From: a bacterium
GTDB taxonomy: Bacteria > JAMCPX01
Assembly: GCA_021792615.1 (NCBI GenBank)
Contig: JAJYUJ010000029.1
Span: 1 to 33,028 of the forward strand
DNA length: 33,028 nt
Reading direction: 5' to 3'
Numbering within the stretch: position 1 is the stretch's first letter; every line of letters starts with the position of its first letter. The notes under the pieces were generated by a model. The model saw only the letters and a program-made list of their open reading frames with translations, was not told the origin of the DNA and searched no databases. Below, piece after piece: positions 18,462 through 26,869 of the stretch. Both the position numbers and the translations under genes were made by a program.

Positions 18462-18595
18462 GGTCGTCCCCTTAGTATTATTTTTGGATACTTCCCCGGG
18501 AAATCCGTGCTTTCAGTGGATGCCCCGGACTGCATTCTTCATACGTATGACATATACACACTTTTCTCAAGTTGCAAATCTCCGGAATGGTTTGT

Positions 18596-18624
18596 AAAAA
18601 CCCCCCCGCCGCTAAAGACGGGGG
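18596..18624 (-). terminator. terminator of thi4
   Basis: On the minus strand CCCCCG (18624-18619) pairs with CGGGGG (18608-18603), followed by GG and five T residues (18600-18596). It lies about 30 bases after the thi4 stop. Confidence 0.75.
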
Positions 18625-18653
18625 AGAATAAAAATCAAATACCTGCAAACCTG

Positions 18654-19451
18654 TTATACCATTGCCATAAGCTTTGCCTTAACGATGTCTGCGGCTTTCC
18701 TGCCCGAGAGCAGCATAGCGCCGAAGGTAGGTCCCATGCGCGGCAGGCCGTAGGTTGTCGATACCGACATGCCGGTAACAATAAGCCCGGGAAACACCTC
18801 TGAGGTATATTCGACGACACCATCCTCGGACTCGTTCACCCACATAGGTCCCATGCCTTTTGTCTTGAAAAGTCCCCTTTCTTCGAGCTTTTTCACGGCC
18901 TTTGCGTCATGACCCGTTGCATCGATTACGACCTTTGCCTCTATGGCTACAGGGTCTACACAGGTGATCTCGCGCGGCATTGCGGAGACCGGAGCATAGT
19001 TGATCACAGCGCCGGTCACCCGGTTGTCTTTGACGATGAGGTCGTCGAGGAGCGTGAGGCTTAAAAACTTCACGCCTGCATCACACGCAGAAGCAATAAG
19101 CTTCGAGGTTGCGTGCGGTCCATCCGCGACATACAGACCCGGCATAGCCTCTTCATACGGCACGCCGAGTTCAGCCAGGATCTTTTCCGATGGTTCCCTG
19201 ACCGTGATCTTGTTCATCAGATAGCCACCGATCCAGAACCCGCCGCCGAGATAGTTGTTTCGCTCGATGATCAACGTTTTGAGACCTGTCTTCGCGAGTT
19301 CGGCGCCTGCGGTAAGACCGCTTGGTCCAGCGCCTACAATAACCACGTCGGACTGCGCATACTCGTCAAGCTGTTTCAGATAAGCCCTTGTGATTGCCCT
19401 TGTTACATCTGCCTCTGATACAGAGGCAAACAGTCCTGCCTTTTTTACCAT
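18654..19451 (-). CDS. thi4: thiamine thiazole synthase Thi4
   Basis: 265-residue flavoprotein-fold enzyme that builds the thiazole of thiamine as ADP-thiazole from NAD and glycine. The dinucleotide motif VIVGAGPSG is at 37-45, followed by the acidic IIERN and GGGFWIGGYLMN. The C-terminal RMGPTFGAMLLSG is the family signature. Cys164 lies in ITCVDP, the place where yeast Thi4 has its sacrificial Cys205 (CCMDP) and many archaeal Thi4 have His (HVDP). This argues for a cysteine-using enzyme. The ATG follows AGGAGG by 5 bases. The gene is preceded by a TPP riboswitch, which confirms a thiamine role over ribose-1,5-bisphosphate isomerase relatives. Confidence 0.94.
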   Translation of the reverse strand: MVKKAGLFASVSEADVTRAITRAYLKQLDEYAQSDVVIVGAGPSGLTAGAELAKTGLKTLIIERNNYLGGGFWIGGYLMNKITVREPSEKILAELGVPYEEAMPGLYVADGPHATSKLIASACDAGVKFLSLTLLDDLIVKDNRVTGAVINYAPVSAMPREITCVDPVAIEAKVVIDATGHDAKAVKKLEERGLFKTKGMGPMWVNESEDGVVEYTSEVFPGLIVTGMSVSTTYGLPRMGPTFGAMLLSGRKAADIVKAKLMAMV

Positions 19452-19519
19452 ACGTACCTCCTGAATTTATTTCCAGAAGAGCTGCAAAAAAAACAGAAAA
19501 GGCGAGAATATATCGGACA

Positions 19520-19602
19520 CCAATCCCTGCGCTGGTATTACCCAGATCAGGTTCTAAGGGTTTATTCACAAAGAATTCTCAGCCTTTTACAGCTCCCCTT
19601 GG
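19520..19602 (-). promoter_or_regulatory. TPP riboswitch (THI element)
   Basis: On the minus strand the P1 arms CCAA (19602-19599) and TTGG (19523-19520) enclose the conserved core: GGGGAGC, GGCTGAGA, then ACCCTTAGAACCTGATCTGG and TAATACCAGCG-AGGGA. These are the pyrimidine- and pyrophosphate-sensing segments of the aptamer. Downstream, TCTCGCCTTTT (19507-19497) can pair with AAAAGGCTGAGA of the aptamer (19588-19577) with one bulged base, a likely switching helix, followed by a T-rich tract. It should repress thi4 when TPP is plentiful. Confidence 0.95.
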
Positions 19603-19610
19603 ATAGGGGC

Positions 19611-19639
19611 AGTACAGTATAATTACCGCGGCATGTCAA
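19611..19639 (-). promoter_or_regulatory. promoter of the thi4 transcript
   Basis: A perfect -35 TTGACA (19639-19634), a 17-base spacer, and TGTACT (19616-19611). The predicted start at about 19604 coincides with the first bases of the TPP aptamer. Confidence 0.65.
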
Positions 19640-19774
19640 GCGAAAAGTAGGATTATAGAGGACAAAGGAAACGCATATTCATCAGGTGGATCGCAGGATT
19701 GAGCGAACAAGTAAACCTCCTTATTGCATTTATCGGGTTAATGATGATAGTGCGTAAAGACGGGAGAATGAGGT

Positions 19775-19972
19775 ATGAATGGAACGAGACGTTCTGATAT
19801 AAGTCCGGGATTGCGCGTGTCTATTGTATTGAAAAATGACCAGCGGACCGGAAAGCTGACCGAGGGCATCGTAAAAGATATTTTAACCAATTCGCAGGTA
19901 CACCCTCACGGGATCAAAGTCCGTTTGGAAAGCGGACAAATCGGGCGCGTAAAAGAGATACTTGATAAATGA
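19775..19972 (+). CDS. ywbE: YwbE-like protein
   Basis: 65-residue small protein matching the YwbE (DUF2196) family over its whole length: DISPGLRVSIVLKNDQRTGK, then GIVKDILTNSQVHPHGIKVR and a GQIGRV end. The fold is predicted to be a small beta barrel of KOW/SH3-like kind; the function is not established. The ATG follows a GAGG about 4 bases upstream. It stands alone between the divergent thi4 and the convergent zinc-finger gene. Confidence 0.85.
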   Translation: MNGTRRSDISPGLRVSIVLKNDQRTGKLTEGIVKDILTNSQVHPHGIKVRLESGQIGRVKEILDK

Positions 19973-20038
19973 ACAGGGACGGTATACAGAGGTATCAATA
20001 TTGATATTCTTCAATGAAGTTTGCATTACCCTCTGGTA

Positions 20039-21085
20039 CTAAAATCCTGATCTTTGTGATTGTTCACTTGCTTGTATAAGAAATCTCGACATCGCAGGAT
20101 GCTGCCACAGAGTGATTAAGGACAAAGCACCCAGGGCCTTCTCTGCATCGACGATTTCCGTTAATTTGTGCTCATGTCCTGTCCAGATCTTTTTAATCTC
20201 TTCCTCTGCTTCATGCCGCATCTCAGCCGTTGTCATATGATTTTCTTCATTATCGAGATATTTGGTCATGTTCAAAAACTCGTCCTTGTCCAGCCAGACG
20301 CCATGGCAGGACGGGCACCAGTCAATAATCAGATTTGAATGACCGAACTTTGTGCTCAGCAATTTTGTCACTTTACATTTTGGGCAGGGACGGTTCGATA
20401 CCATTGCTTTTGTCTTTTCCATGGCTTCTAACTCGTCATCCATCCACCGTAGATCACCGTCTTCAACCTTGCTCTTGAGCTGTTTGATCTTCTCCTCGTC
20501 CAGCCACATGCCCCGGCATTTCGGACAGCCTTCGAAACCGATATGAAAATCGGAATAAAGGTCTAAATTTATGTGACAGACAGGACACAAGTCCTGCGTC
20601 TGAGATTGAACTTTTGCCCCTTTGATAGGCATGACTGGCACCTTATCGACGTCATCACTGGGACGGCTGGTGCGCTTGACCCAGAATGGAAGGTGCGTTT
20701 CCGTCATAAATTCGGAAAAACCCGTTTTCTTAGCATGCATGAGGTACTCCAGATGTTCGTCGATTTTATCGAGCTGGCCGCCATCCAGCCAAAAACCTTC
20801 GCAATTTTTACAATGCTCCAGAATGATCTCATCATTGCCGATAAATTTTACTTTATCCATGGTCTCATCCTCGCACCGTGGACACTTTTTGGCTTGCTGC
20901 CCTCCTTCAACGACATCCTGTGAACAGAATTCGATGTCTCCGCTGCCGGTGGGGGCCAATTTATTCAGAACCCCTTTATCCATCCATAGACTACCGCAAT
21001 GTTCACAGACGTTATAGGAAACCTGATTGAGCGGGGTGTGGATGACATAGTTGGTCATTTCCTGCTTACAATTCAGACAGTGCAT
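20039..21085 (-). CDS. protein with four tandem zf-TFIIB-type zinc units
   Basis: 348 residues. Four times the pattern CxxC ... CxxCxGxWLD appears: C3LNC6 with CEHCGSLWMD; CPRC with CKNCEGFWLDGGQLD; CPVC with CPKCRGMWLDEEKIK; CPKC with CPSCHGVWLDKDEFL. This is the zf-TFIIB (PF13453-like) unit, usually present once or twice in short bacterial proteins. A roughly 80-residue helical tail follows. No catalytic motif and no membrane span are visible; binding of nucleic acid or protein is possible. The GGAGG before the ATG is clear. Product function unknown. Confidence 0.8.
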   Translation of the reverse strand: MHCLNCKQEMTNYVIHTPLNQVSYNVCEHCGSLWMDKGVLNKLAPTGSGDIEFCSQDVVEGGQQAKKCPRCEDETMDKVKFIGNDEIILEHCKNCEGFWLDGGQLDKIDEHLEYLMHAKKTGFSEFMTETHLPFWVKRTSRPSDDVDKVPVMPIKGAKVQSQTQDLCPVCHINLDLYSDFHIGFEGCPKCRGMWLDEEKIKQLKSKVEDGDLRWMDDELEAMEKTKAMVSNRPCPKCKVTKLLSTKFGHSNLIIDWCPSCHGVWLDKDEFLNMTKYLDNEENHMTTAEMRHEAEEEIKKIWTGHEHKLTEIVDAEKALGALSLITLWQHPAMSRFLIQASEQSQRSGF

Positions 21086-21251
21086 AAAATATCCTCCCTA
21101 AAATAGAATAAAGTTTAAACAGTTCATACTTAGCTATAGCACACCTGATAAACGTTTACTATCGATAACGCGAGATAGTACCTTACGATTCAACTATATA
21201 TCTTCCCAGAATGCTATCTATGGATTATAAAATGTCATAGCCCGTGAATTA

Positions 21252-21485
21252 TCATTCCTTATATGTCTTGTTTATATAAATATCTTTTAAAAACCCGGGT
21301 GCAAGCTCAGGGTGGTCTTTATAAATCTGATGGGTAATATCAAAGATAAGGACCAGCGCCTCCCCAATCTTCCGAATATTGGTTTCTTTGGAAAATTTCA
21401 GGTCTCTTATAAGTGTAGCAGATTCATCCAGCAACTTTGCCGCTTGGGTAAGTTTTACGTTTAATTCCTTGATTGTCGGTTTCAT
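21252..21485 (-). CDS. small helical protein, unknown function
   Basis: 77 residues, predicted all-helical, with amphipathic stretches (NVKLTQAAKLLDESATLIRD; IGEALVLIFDITHQIYKD). No cysteine pairs, signal or membrane span. AAGGAG lies about 8 bases before the ATG, which supports its being a real gene. It sits between the zinc-finger gene and the propeller gene on the same strand. I do not recognise a family. Confidence 0.6.
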   Translation of the reverse strand: MKPTIKELNVKLTQAAKLLDESATLIRDLKFSKETNIRKIGEALVLIFDITHQIYKDHPELAPGFLKDIYINKTYKE

Positions 21486-21598
21486 CGGTATGTCTCCTTA
21501 TGCCGTTCCTTCATTCAAAGCCAAAGAAAAAACTCCGTCAGCTTTAGCAATATAAAGGTGATATCCTGAGAAAATTGCAGAATAATTTCATCCATGTT

Positions 21599-23077
21599 TT
21601 AGAAATTTCCGCCGCCTGGGAATACAGGCCCTTTGTATGGCCAATATTGCGGGCCTTTGGTAACTCCTACTAATTCGCTTACGCTGTCGCCGTTCACATT
21701 TGTCACCCAAACATTACCGGATTTATCTATTGCAATGCCCTCGTGATAGCCCCCGATTGAATAAATCTTGGCAATGGAGCCATCCGGATTGAATTTAATG
21801 ACATTGTTTTTCATAATATTCGACACCCACACATATCCCGAAGCGTCAACTGCTACACTCATAGGGCCTGTTATTAAACGGCGTGCTTCATACGTGCCTA
21901 AATTCGAGCCGTTGGAACTCAATTCCGTTACACTTGTATCGCATGCGATCCATACATTACCCGAAGGATCTATGGCAAGGCCATAAGGCCATCTGCTCAC
22001 CGGATAAGTGCCTATATGAGTACCAGTCGGACTTACTTCAAGCACAAGACTATTCAGTTGCTCCGTAACCCAGGCATTCCCGTCTTTATCCAAAACGATA
22101 CCATTCAGAACACTACGCCACCCATTGTCTATCGAATAAGTGCCGGTTTTGAAGCCTGAAGAAGTCAATTTGGTTACGGAGAGATTTTTCCGGTTTGTTA
22201 CCCAGAGATTTCCAGAAGAATCCATTGCTATACCATAGGGTTCCTTACCTGCTGGATACGTTCCCATTATAAAGCCTGAAGGACCCAGTTTAGTAACAGA
22301 ATTGCTCCCATTATTTGCAACCCATACGTTCCCTGAAGCATCTATAGCAATACCGACAGGATTCTCCCCCGTCTTATAAGTACCCAGAGCAACACCGGTT
22401 GAGCTTAGTTTAGTAACAGTATTGCTATTATAATTTGTTACCCAAACATTACCGGATTTATCTATTGCAATGCCCAGCGGTCTTTTCCCGACAGCATAAG
22501 TGTGCGGTGGTAATTTTATGCCTGGCTTTGCAACAGTGACGGTATCGTATGAAGAATATCCATACCAGTATACCAAAACGAGCGTAACTGCGACCAGCAA
22601 GCCTATAAATAATATGAGCGGCGCAAGCCAATGGTTCTTTTCTTCTTGAGGAATCTCTCCTCTATCGGCTTGACTCTGTATCGATCCCGGGGTTTTTATT
22701 TCCTCCTGCACTTGTCTGACAAATTCATCAGAATTGAGAGGGAATATAAATAGATTGCGGAATAAAAATCCTTTCTTCAGTATTATTACCCTGTCATCGA
22801 AAAACTTAATTCCTTGAGCCCATTGTCCGGGCAATGATACTTTCTTTATTTCAACAATATCTTTTATAAAGACTATCCTTACTGGAATGATATTAAACAG
22901 AACCATTTCAATTGCATTATTCTTAATGCGATAATTAATGATAGACGTACGTCCATACTGCGCTATCAGCGCATACACTACCATAATAAAAATGGTGCAT
23001 AAACCTATGGCAATAAATTGATTTGTCATAACCGCGTTAAGAACCTTATGATATATATCTACATAAACTTGCTGCAT
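21599..23077 (-). CDS. membrane protein: PH-like domain plus Vgb/NHL-type beta-propeller
   Basis: 492 residues. A first membrane span (about 21-41) is followed by a beta-rich cytoplasmic segment resembling a bacterial PH domain (about 43-126, with IVFIKDIVEIKKVSLPG). A second span lies at about 150-172. Residues 193-475 are seven repeats of about 40 residues with the pattern GIAIDxSGNVWVTN...VTKLS..G...GTY, as in streptogramin lyase (Vgb) and NHL propellers. The lyase catalytic residues cannot be assigned by eye. The C-terminus is TKGPQYWPYKGPVFPGGGNF, nearly identical to the paralogue at 23817-24980. Blades 1 and 7 share a 36-bp identical DNA segment. A membrane-anchored sensor or scaffold is plausible; no enzymatic role is proposed. 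Confidence 0.75.
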   Translation of the reverse strand: MQQVYVDIYHKVLNAVMTNQFIAIGLCTIFIMVVYALIAQYGRTSIINYRIKNNAIEMVLFNIIPVRIVFIKDIVEIKKVSLPGQWAQGIKFFDDRVIILKKGFLFRNLFIFPLNSDEFVRQVQEEIKTPGSIQSQADRGEIPQEEKNHWLAPLILFIGLLVAVTLVLVYWYGYSSYDTVTVAKPGIKLPPHTYAVGKRPLGIAIDKSGNVWVTNYNSNTVTKLSSTGVALGTYKTGENPVGIAIDASGNVWVANNGSNSVTKLGPSGFIMGTYPAGKEPYGIAMDSSGNLWVTNRKNLSVTKLTSSGFKTGTYSIDNGWRSVLNGIVLDKDGNAWVTEQLNSLVLEVSPTGTHIGTYPVSRWPYGLAIDPSGNVWIACDTSVTELSSNGSNLGTYEARRLITGPMSVAVDASGYVWVSNIMKNNVIKFNPDGSIAKIYSIGGYHEGIAIDKSGNVWVTNVNGDSVSELVGVTKGPQYWPYKGPVFPGGGNF

Positions 23078-23142
23078 ATTATTAATTATCTCTTCAATAT
23101 CTTACCTTGTTATAAGTGGGGACTTCTGAAAAACTACAAAAT

Positions 23143-23225
23143 GTCATTCCCGTGGAAACAGGAATCCAGTTCTTTCTTATTTTAATAAAAAAGAGTTCTG
23201 GATTCCGCATCAAGTGCGGAATGAC
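23143..23225. repeat. nested inverted repeat, dispersed-repeat type
   Basis: Outer arms GTCATTCC (23143-23150) and GGAATGAC (23218-23225) enclose inner arms GGAATCCAG (23161-23169) and CTGGATTCC (23198-23206). This is the common non-coding palindromic element found between genes in many proteobacterial genomes. It lies in the 226-base gap between two genes of the propeller cluster; only one copy is in this window. Confidence 0.75.
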
Positions 23226-23303
23226 AAATATCGTCAGCATATTAAACCCACATTCATCATTCTGGGTATTGACTCAGTACTGGGATGCTCGTTGTAATTC
23301 CTG

Positions 23304-23804
23304 CTACTGTCCCCGGCTCTCTATCCACTCTTGCCATTGGGAATATTGAGGGCGGAACAGGGCGAAGAAGATCAAAGAAATTACCATAAAGATGTAAAAG
23401 TTCATGGTTACATGTGATAAGAAGAACAGAATGAAACCATATACAACAACCGTATAGCACAAGCCGTAGGTCATAATGGATACCGATAGTATCGCGCGTA
23501 CGGGCGGCGAAAAGGGAGATTTAGTACCGGATACTGGGACTAATTTGATCTTTGAGGAAAGCGCCTTGCCCCTGATAAAACGTATGAAAATATATTCGAG
23601 AACCGCCACGACGAGTAAGACGTTTCTGAACATGTTAGCGTCCGATCCGGACAAATTGATGACCTGTCCTGTTTGCGGTGTACTCCGTTTTATATATTTT
23701 ACGACGCCTGCATAAACAAACATACTCCCGATCATAGTAATGTAAATTAAGACATTCTGCCTGAAAGCTTTCTTCAACTCGCCTTCTATCTTCGGATCAA
23801 GCAT
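23304..23804 (-). CDS. four-TM membrane protein of unknown function
   Basis: 166 residues with four predicted membrane spans: VLIYITMIGSMFVYAGVV (about 18-38), FRNVLLVVAVLEYIFIRFI (about 61-80), ILSVSIMTYGLCYTVVVYGF (about 105-126) and YIFMVISLIFFALF (about 135-150). The N-terminus is amphipathic (MLDPKIEGELKKAFRQ). No recognised family. It begins 12 bases after the zinc-ribbon propeller gene, so the two are almost certainly co-transcribed, and it may form a membrane partner for that protein. Confidence 0.7.
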   Translation of the reverse strand: MLDPKIEGELKKAFRQNVLIYITMIGSMFVYAGVVKYIKRSTPQTGQVINLSGSDANMFRNVLLVVAVLEYIFIRFIRGKALSSKIKLVPVSGTKSPFSPPVRAILSVSIMTYGLCYTVVVYGFILFFLSHVTMNFYIFMVISLIFFALFRPQYSQWQEWIESRGQ

Positions 23805-23816
23805 TTACTATCCTCC

Positions 23817-24980
23817 TTATATGTTTCCACCGCCGGGGAATACAGGACCTTTGTACGGGAAATACTGAGGGCCTTTTGTCGCGCCGGTGATCTCCGATAC
23901 AGTGCTGTTTCCATAATTTGCTATCCACACATTGCCGGATGCATCTACGGCTATGCCTTCATGCGCCTGCCCTACCATATAGGTTTTAAGTGTTGTACCG
24001 TCAGGTGATAATTCAATAACATCGCTGCCTGCTGCTATAGACATCCAAACATTTCCGGAGGCATCGATTGCTATACTTTCCGGGCCTGTCACCAATTTGT
24101 TGGTGTCATACGTAGCGATCTGATGACCATCGGGACCTAATTTTGTGACCCCCTGTTCGCAAGCGATCCAGACGTTCCCTTCATGATCGATTGCCAGTCC
24201 CACAGGCCATGCACCTGACTTATACGTACCTATGATAGAACCGGATGGATCCAGTTTAATGACGGTATTGTCTCGGTCGTTTGTTACCCATACATTGCCC
24301 GACGCATCGAGGGCAATCCCGTTGATGCCGCCCCCTAATCCAAACGGCCTTCTTTCGGCAACCTGAAAAACACCGAGAACTGCACCCGATGAGCTTAATT
24401 TCGTCACGCTGTTGTCCTTTAAATTTGCAACCCAGGCATTGCCTGCAGCATCTATCGTGATTCCGTAAGGGCCGCTGCCCGAGGCGTACGTACCAAGTTT
24501 ATGGCCATCGGGAGCAAGTTTTGTAACTGTACCGCTCCCGTAATTTGCCACCCAAACATTATTGAACGCATCTATTGCTATACCAACGGGAGATTTGTCC
24601 ACCTTATAAGAGCCGATAACAGTGCCGGATGGGCTGAGCTCGGTAACAGTATTTGTTCCATAGCTTGCCACCCAAGCATTGCCCGAAGCATCGATTGCTA
24701 TGCCCATAGGTTTACTTCCCACGGTATAAGGCGGCGACTTACCCGGTACGGCAGCATATCCAAACGGAGAACCGTACCAGTACCAATAGATGAATGTAAT
24801 AAGCACAAGCATTGGTATCGAGAGTGCGGCTACTATGAGACGAGCATCCTTGTTGCGGAGAATCTCTCGTACATCTACGTTGCCGGACGGGATCGGTTCA
24901 GTGGGCTTTAGATCAAGACCGCAACCCTGGCATTGCACCGCGTCGTCAGGATTATACACTCCACATCTGATACAATACAT
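23817..24980 (-). CDS. zinc-ribbon, membrane-anchored Vgb/NHL-type beta-propeller
   Basis: 387 residues. The N-terminus is a zinc ribbon (C3xxC6...C17xxC20), followed by a linker and a single membrane span at about 47-69. Then come seven repeats with GIAIDASGNVWVAN-type cores, which should fold into a seven-bladed propeller outside the cytoplasm. The C-terminal TKGPQYFPYKGPVFPGGGNI matches the paralogue at 21599-23077. The propellers align blade for blade, including the longer blade-4 insertion before GIALD, which shows gene duplication with exchange of the cytoplasmic N-terminal domain. First gene of an operon with the four-TM protein. Confidence 0.78.
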   Translation of the reverse strand: MYCIRCGVYNPDDAVQCQGCGLDLKPTEPIPSGNVDVREILRNKDARLIVAALSIPMLVLITFIYWYWYGSPFGYAAVPGKSPPYTVGSKPMGIAIDASGNAWVASYGTNTVTELSPSGTVIGSYKVDKSPVGIAIDAFNNVWVANYGSGTVTKLAPDGHKLGTYASGSGPYGITIDAAGNAWVANLKDNSVTKLSSSGAVLGVFQVAERRPFGLGGGINGIALDASGNVWVTNDRDNTVIKLDPSGSIIGTYKSGAWPVGLAIDHEGNVWIACEQGVTKLGPDGHQIATYDTNKLVTGPESIAIDASGNVWMSIAAGSDVIELSPDGTTLKTYMVGQAHEGIAVDASGNVWIANYGNSTVSEITGATKGPQYFPYKGPVFPGGGNI

Positions 24981-25234
24981 GCTAACAATCTATTGCGCTA
25001 TTATCGTAGTGCGCTGTTCGCCATCAATTAAATACCAATTCATGATTTACCGTCCTTTATTGAGAATTCATATAATCTTCTACTTACATCCGCAAAATCC
25101 ATTTGTTCTGTGTTTGAAGATCCTGCCATGCAATGACAATATCATTACTGTCCGTACACTGTCAAAAATAAATGTACACTCCTCTATTGACACCAAAGGC
25201 ACGAATTACCACCTTAATAAGAGGCAAATGATCT

Positions 25235-26869
25235 ATGGTCCAGGTACTCATTGCTATACTTACCGGTGTTCTGACCGTCGGAGCGCCCTGCATCCTGCCG
25301 CTTCTGCCGATATTGCTCGGTACATCGGTCGGCCAGAGGAGCCGTTCCCGCCCCATCTTTATTATAGCAGGCTTTGTTATCACGTTTGCTGCTCTTGGTG
25401 TGTCTTTATCGTTTTTAATCACCCACCTCGGGATTGATCCAAACACCCTGCGCCGCACTGCCATCATAATGCTCGGCATCTTCGGCCTGCTTATGATCTG
25501 GCCAAAACCTTTTGAGCTTTTGTCCATGCACATGAACGGCGTCATCAACAGGGTCAGCAAAGCAGGAAAAAAAAGGCAGGACAATAACCTTGGGGCCTTT
25601 GTTCTTGGCATGACACTGGGAGCAGTCTGGACACCGTGCGCAGGCCCGGTGCTCGGAACGATCCTGACCCTTGTAGCAACGCAAAACAACACGGTCAGGG
25701 CAGCGGTACTCTTATTGGCCTATTCGGCGGGTGCAGGCATACCCATGCTGATCATCGCTTACAGCAGCAGGTATATGACAACCCGGATAAGAGGCATAGC
25801 AAGATATTCCGTCCGGCTCCAGCAGGTTTTCGGCATGTTAATAATCCTGTTCAGCGTTGCCATGTACAAGAACTACGATATCGCCATAGAGAATAGTTTG
25901 GCCGCACATTTCCCGTCCACCTCAGGTATTGAAACAAGGCTTATTGCCAGCTCTAACAGTGACATAGACACAAAAAAGATAATTTTTCGAGACTATGGTC
26001 CTGCCCCGGCATTTGCAGGTATAGATGACTGGCTCAATTCAGCACCCCTGACGATAAAGGACCTCAGAGGTAAGATCGTGCTTATAGATTTCTGGACATA
26101 TTCCTGCATCAACTGCATCCGCACACTGCCGTATCTCACCAGATGGTATGATACCTATAAAGACCATGGTCTTGTTATTATCGGTGTTCATACCCCGGAA
26201 TTCCCTTTTGAAAAAAACACAAATAACGTTGCCGGCGCAATCAAGCGTTTTCATATCCATTACCCTGTTGCTCAGGACAATGAGTACTCCACATGGAACG
26301 CCTATAACAATGAGTACTGGCCTGCGGAATACCTGATTGATAAGAATGGTGACATAGTGTATAGGCATTTCGGTGAAGGCCATTATGACCGTACCGAGAA
26401 CGCGATCCGGCAATTATTAGGCATGGCGGTAAACCCAAATGCACAGACAAGTACACCCGGCAGCATCGGCAGTCCTGAGATGTATTTCGGTACGTACCGG
26501 CTCCAGTATCTGACACCGGACCAGTCCCCTTCTGCTGCAGCCCGCATGTATAATTTTCCACGGCACCTTGCTTTGAATAATTTTGCTTTAGAAGGCGTCT
26601 GGAGATTTGAGTATGACCATTGCACCCTTGTCCAGCCTGACGGCAGAATAAAACTCCGTTTTTATGCGGGAAAGCTCTATATCGTAGCACAGAGTGAAAT
26701 CAGCCCGGTGATACTAAAAATCAGGGTTGACGGCAAACAGCAGCCAGATGTTATCGTGAGCAAACCGAAGCTTTACACACTCTTCAATTCGGATGATCCT
26801 TCAGAGCATACAGCTGAAATAGAGGTTCTTGGCACCGGGTTCAAAGCCTTTACATTTTCCTTCGGATAG
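25235..26869 (+). CDS. CcdA-thioredoxin fusion, DipZ type
   Basis: 544 residues in three parts. A CcdA/DsbD-like six-span membrane domain (about 1-215) has its redox cysteines at C19 (GAPCILPLLP) and C135 (TPCAGPVLG). A thioredoxin-like domain (about 255-405) carries the active site C291-IN-C294 in DFWTYSCINCIRTLP. A C-terminal beta-rich, carbohydrate-binding-like domain (about 415-544) begins MYFGTYRLQYL. The same order occurs in mycobacterial DipZ. It should pass electrons from cytoplasmic thioredoxin to periplasmic disulfides or peroxides. It lies between the propeller cluster and the cytochrome c peroxidase cluster but on the opposite strand. GAGG about 9 bases upstream sets the start. 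Confidence 0.88.
   Translation: MVQVLIAILTGVLTVGAPCILPLLPILLGTSVGQRSRSRPIFIIAGFVITFAALGVSLSFLITHLGIDPNTLRRTAIIMLGIFGLLMIWPKPFELLSMHMNGVINRVSKAGKKRQDNNLGAFVLGMTLGAVWTPCAGPVLGTILTLVATQNNTVRAAVLLLAYSAGAGIPMLIIAYSSRYMTTRIRGIARYSVRLQQVFGMLIILFSVAMYKNYDIAIENSLAAHFPSTSGIETRLIASSNSDIDTKKIIFRDYGPAPAFAGIDDWLNSAPLTIKDLRGKIVLIDFWTYSCINCIRTLPYLTRWYDTYKDHGLVIIGVHTPEFPFEKNTNNVAGAIKRFHIHYPVAQDNEYSTWNAYNNEYWPAEYLIDKNGDIVYRHFGEGHYDRTENAIRQLLGMAVNPNAQTSTPGSIGSPEMYFGTYRLQYLTPDQSPSAAARMYNFPRHLALNNFALEGVWRFEYDHCTLVQPDGRIKLRFYAGKLYIVAQSEISPVILKIRVDGKQQPDVIVSKPKLYTLFNSDDPSEHTAEIEVLGTGFKAFTFSFG

Noticed and set aside
21140-21180. Hairpin ACTATC...GATAGT between the zinc-finger gene and the small helical gene
   Set aside because: Six-base stem, 10-base loop and no T run; too weak to call a terminator.
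21599-24980. CRISPR array or tandem satellite
   Set aside because: The regularly spaced similar segments are propeller blades at about 120-base intervals, keep the reading frame and vary in sequence; no constant repeats with unique spacers.
25162-25692. Long minus-strand open frame over the CcdA region
   Set aside because: It lies opposite the well-supported CcdA domain, and its Arg/Pro/Ser-rich composition is that of a shadow frame.
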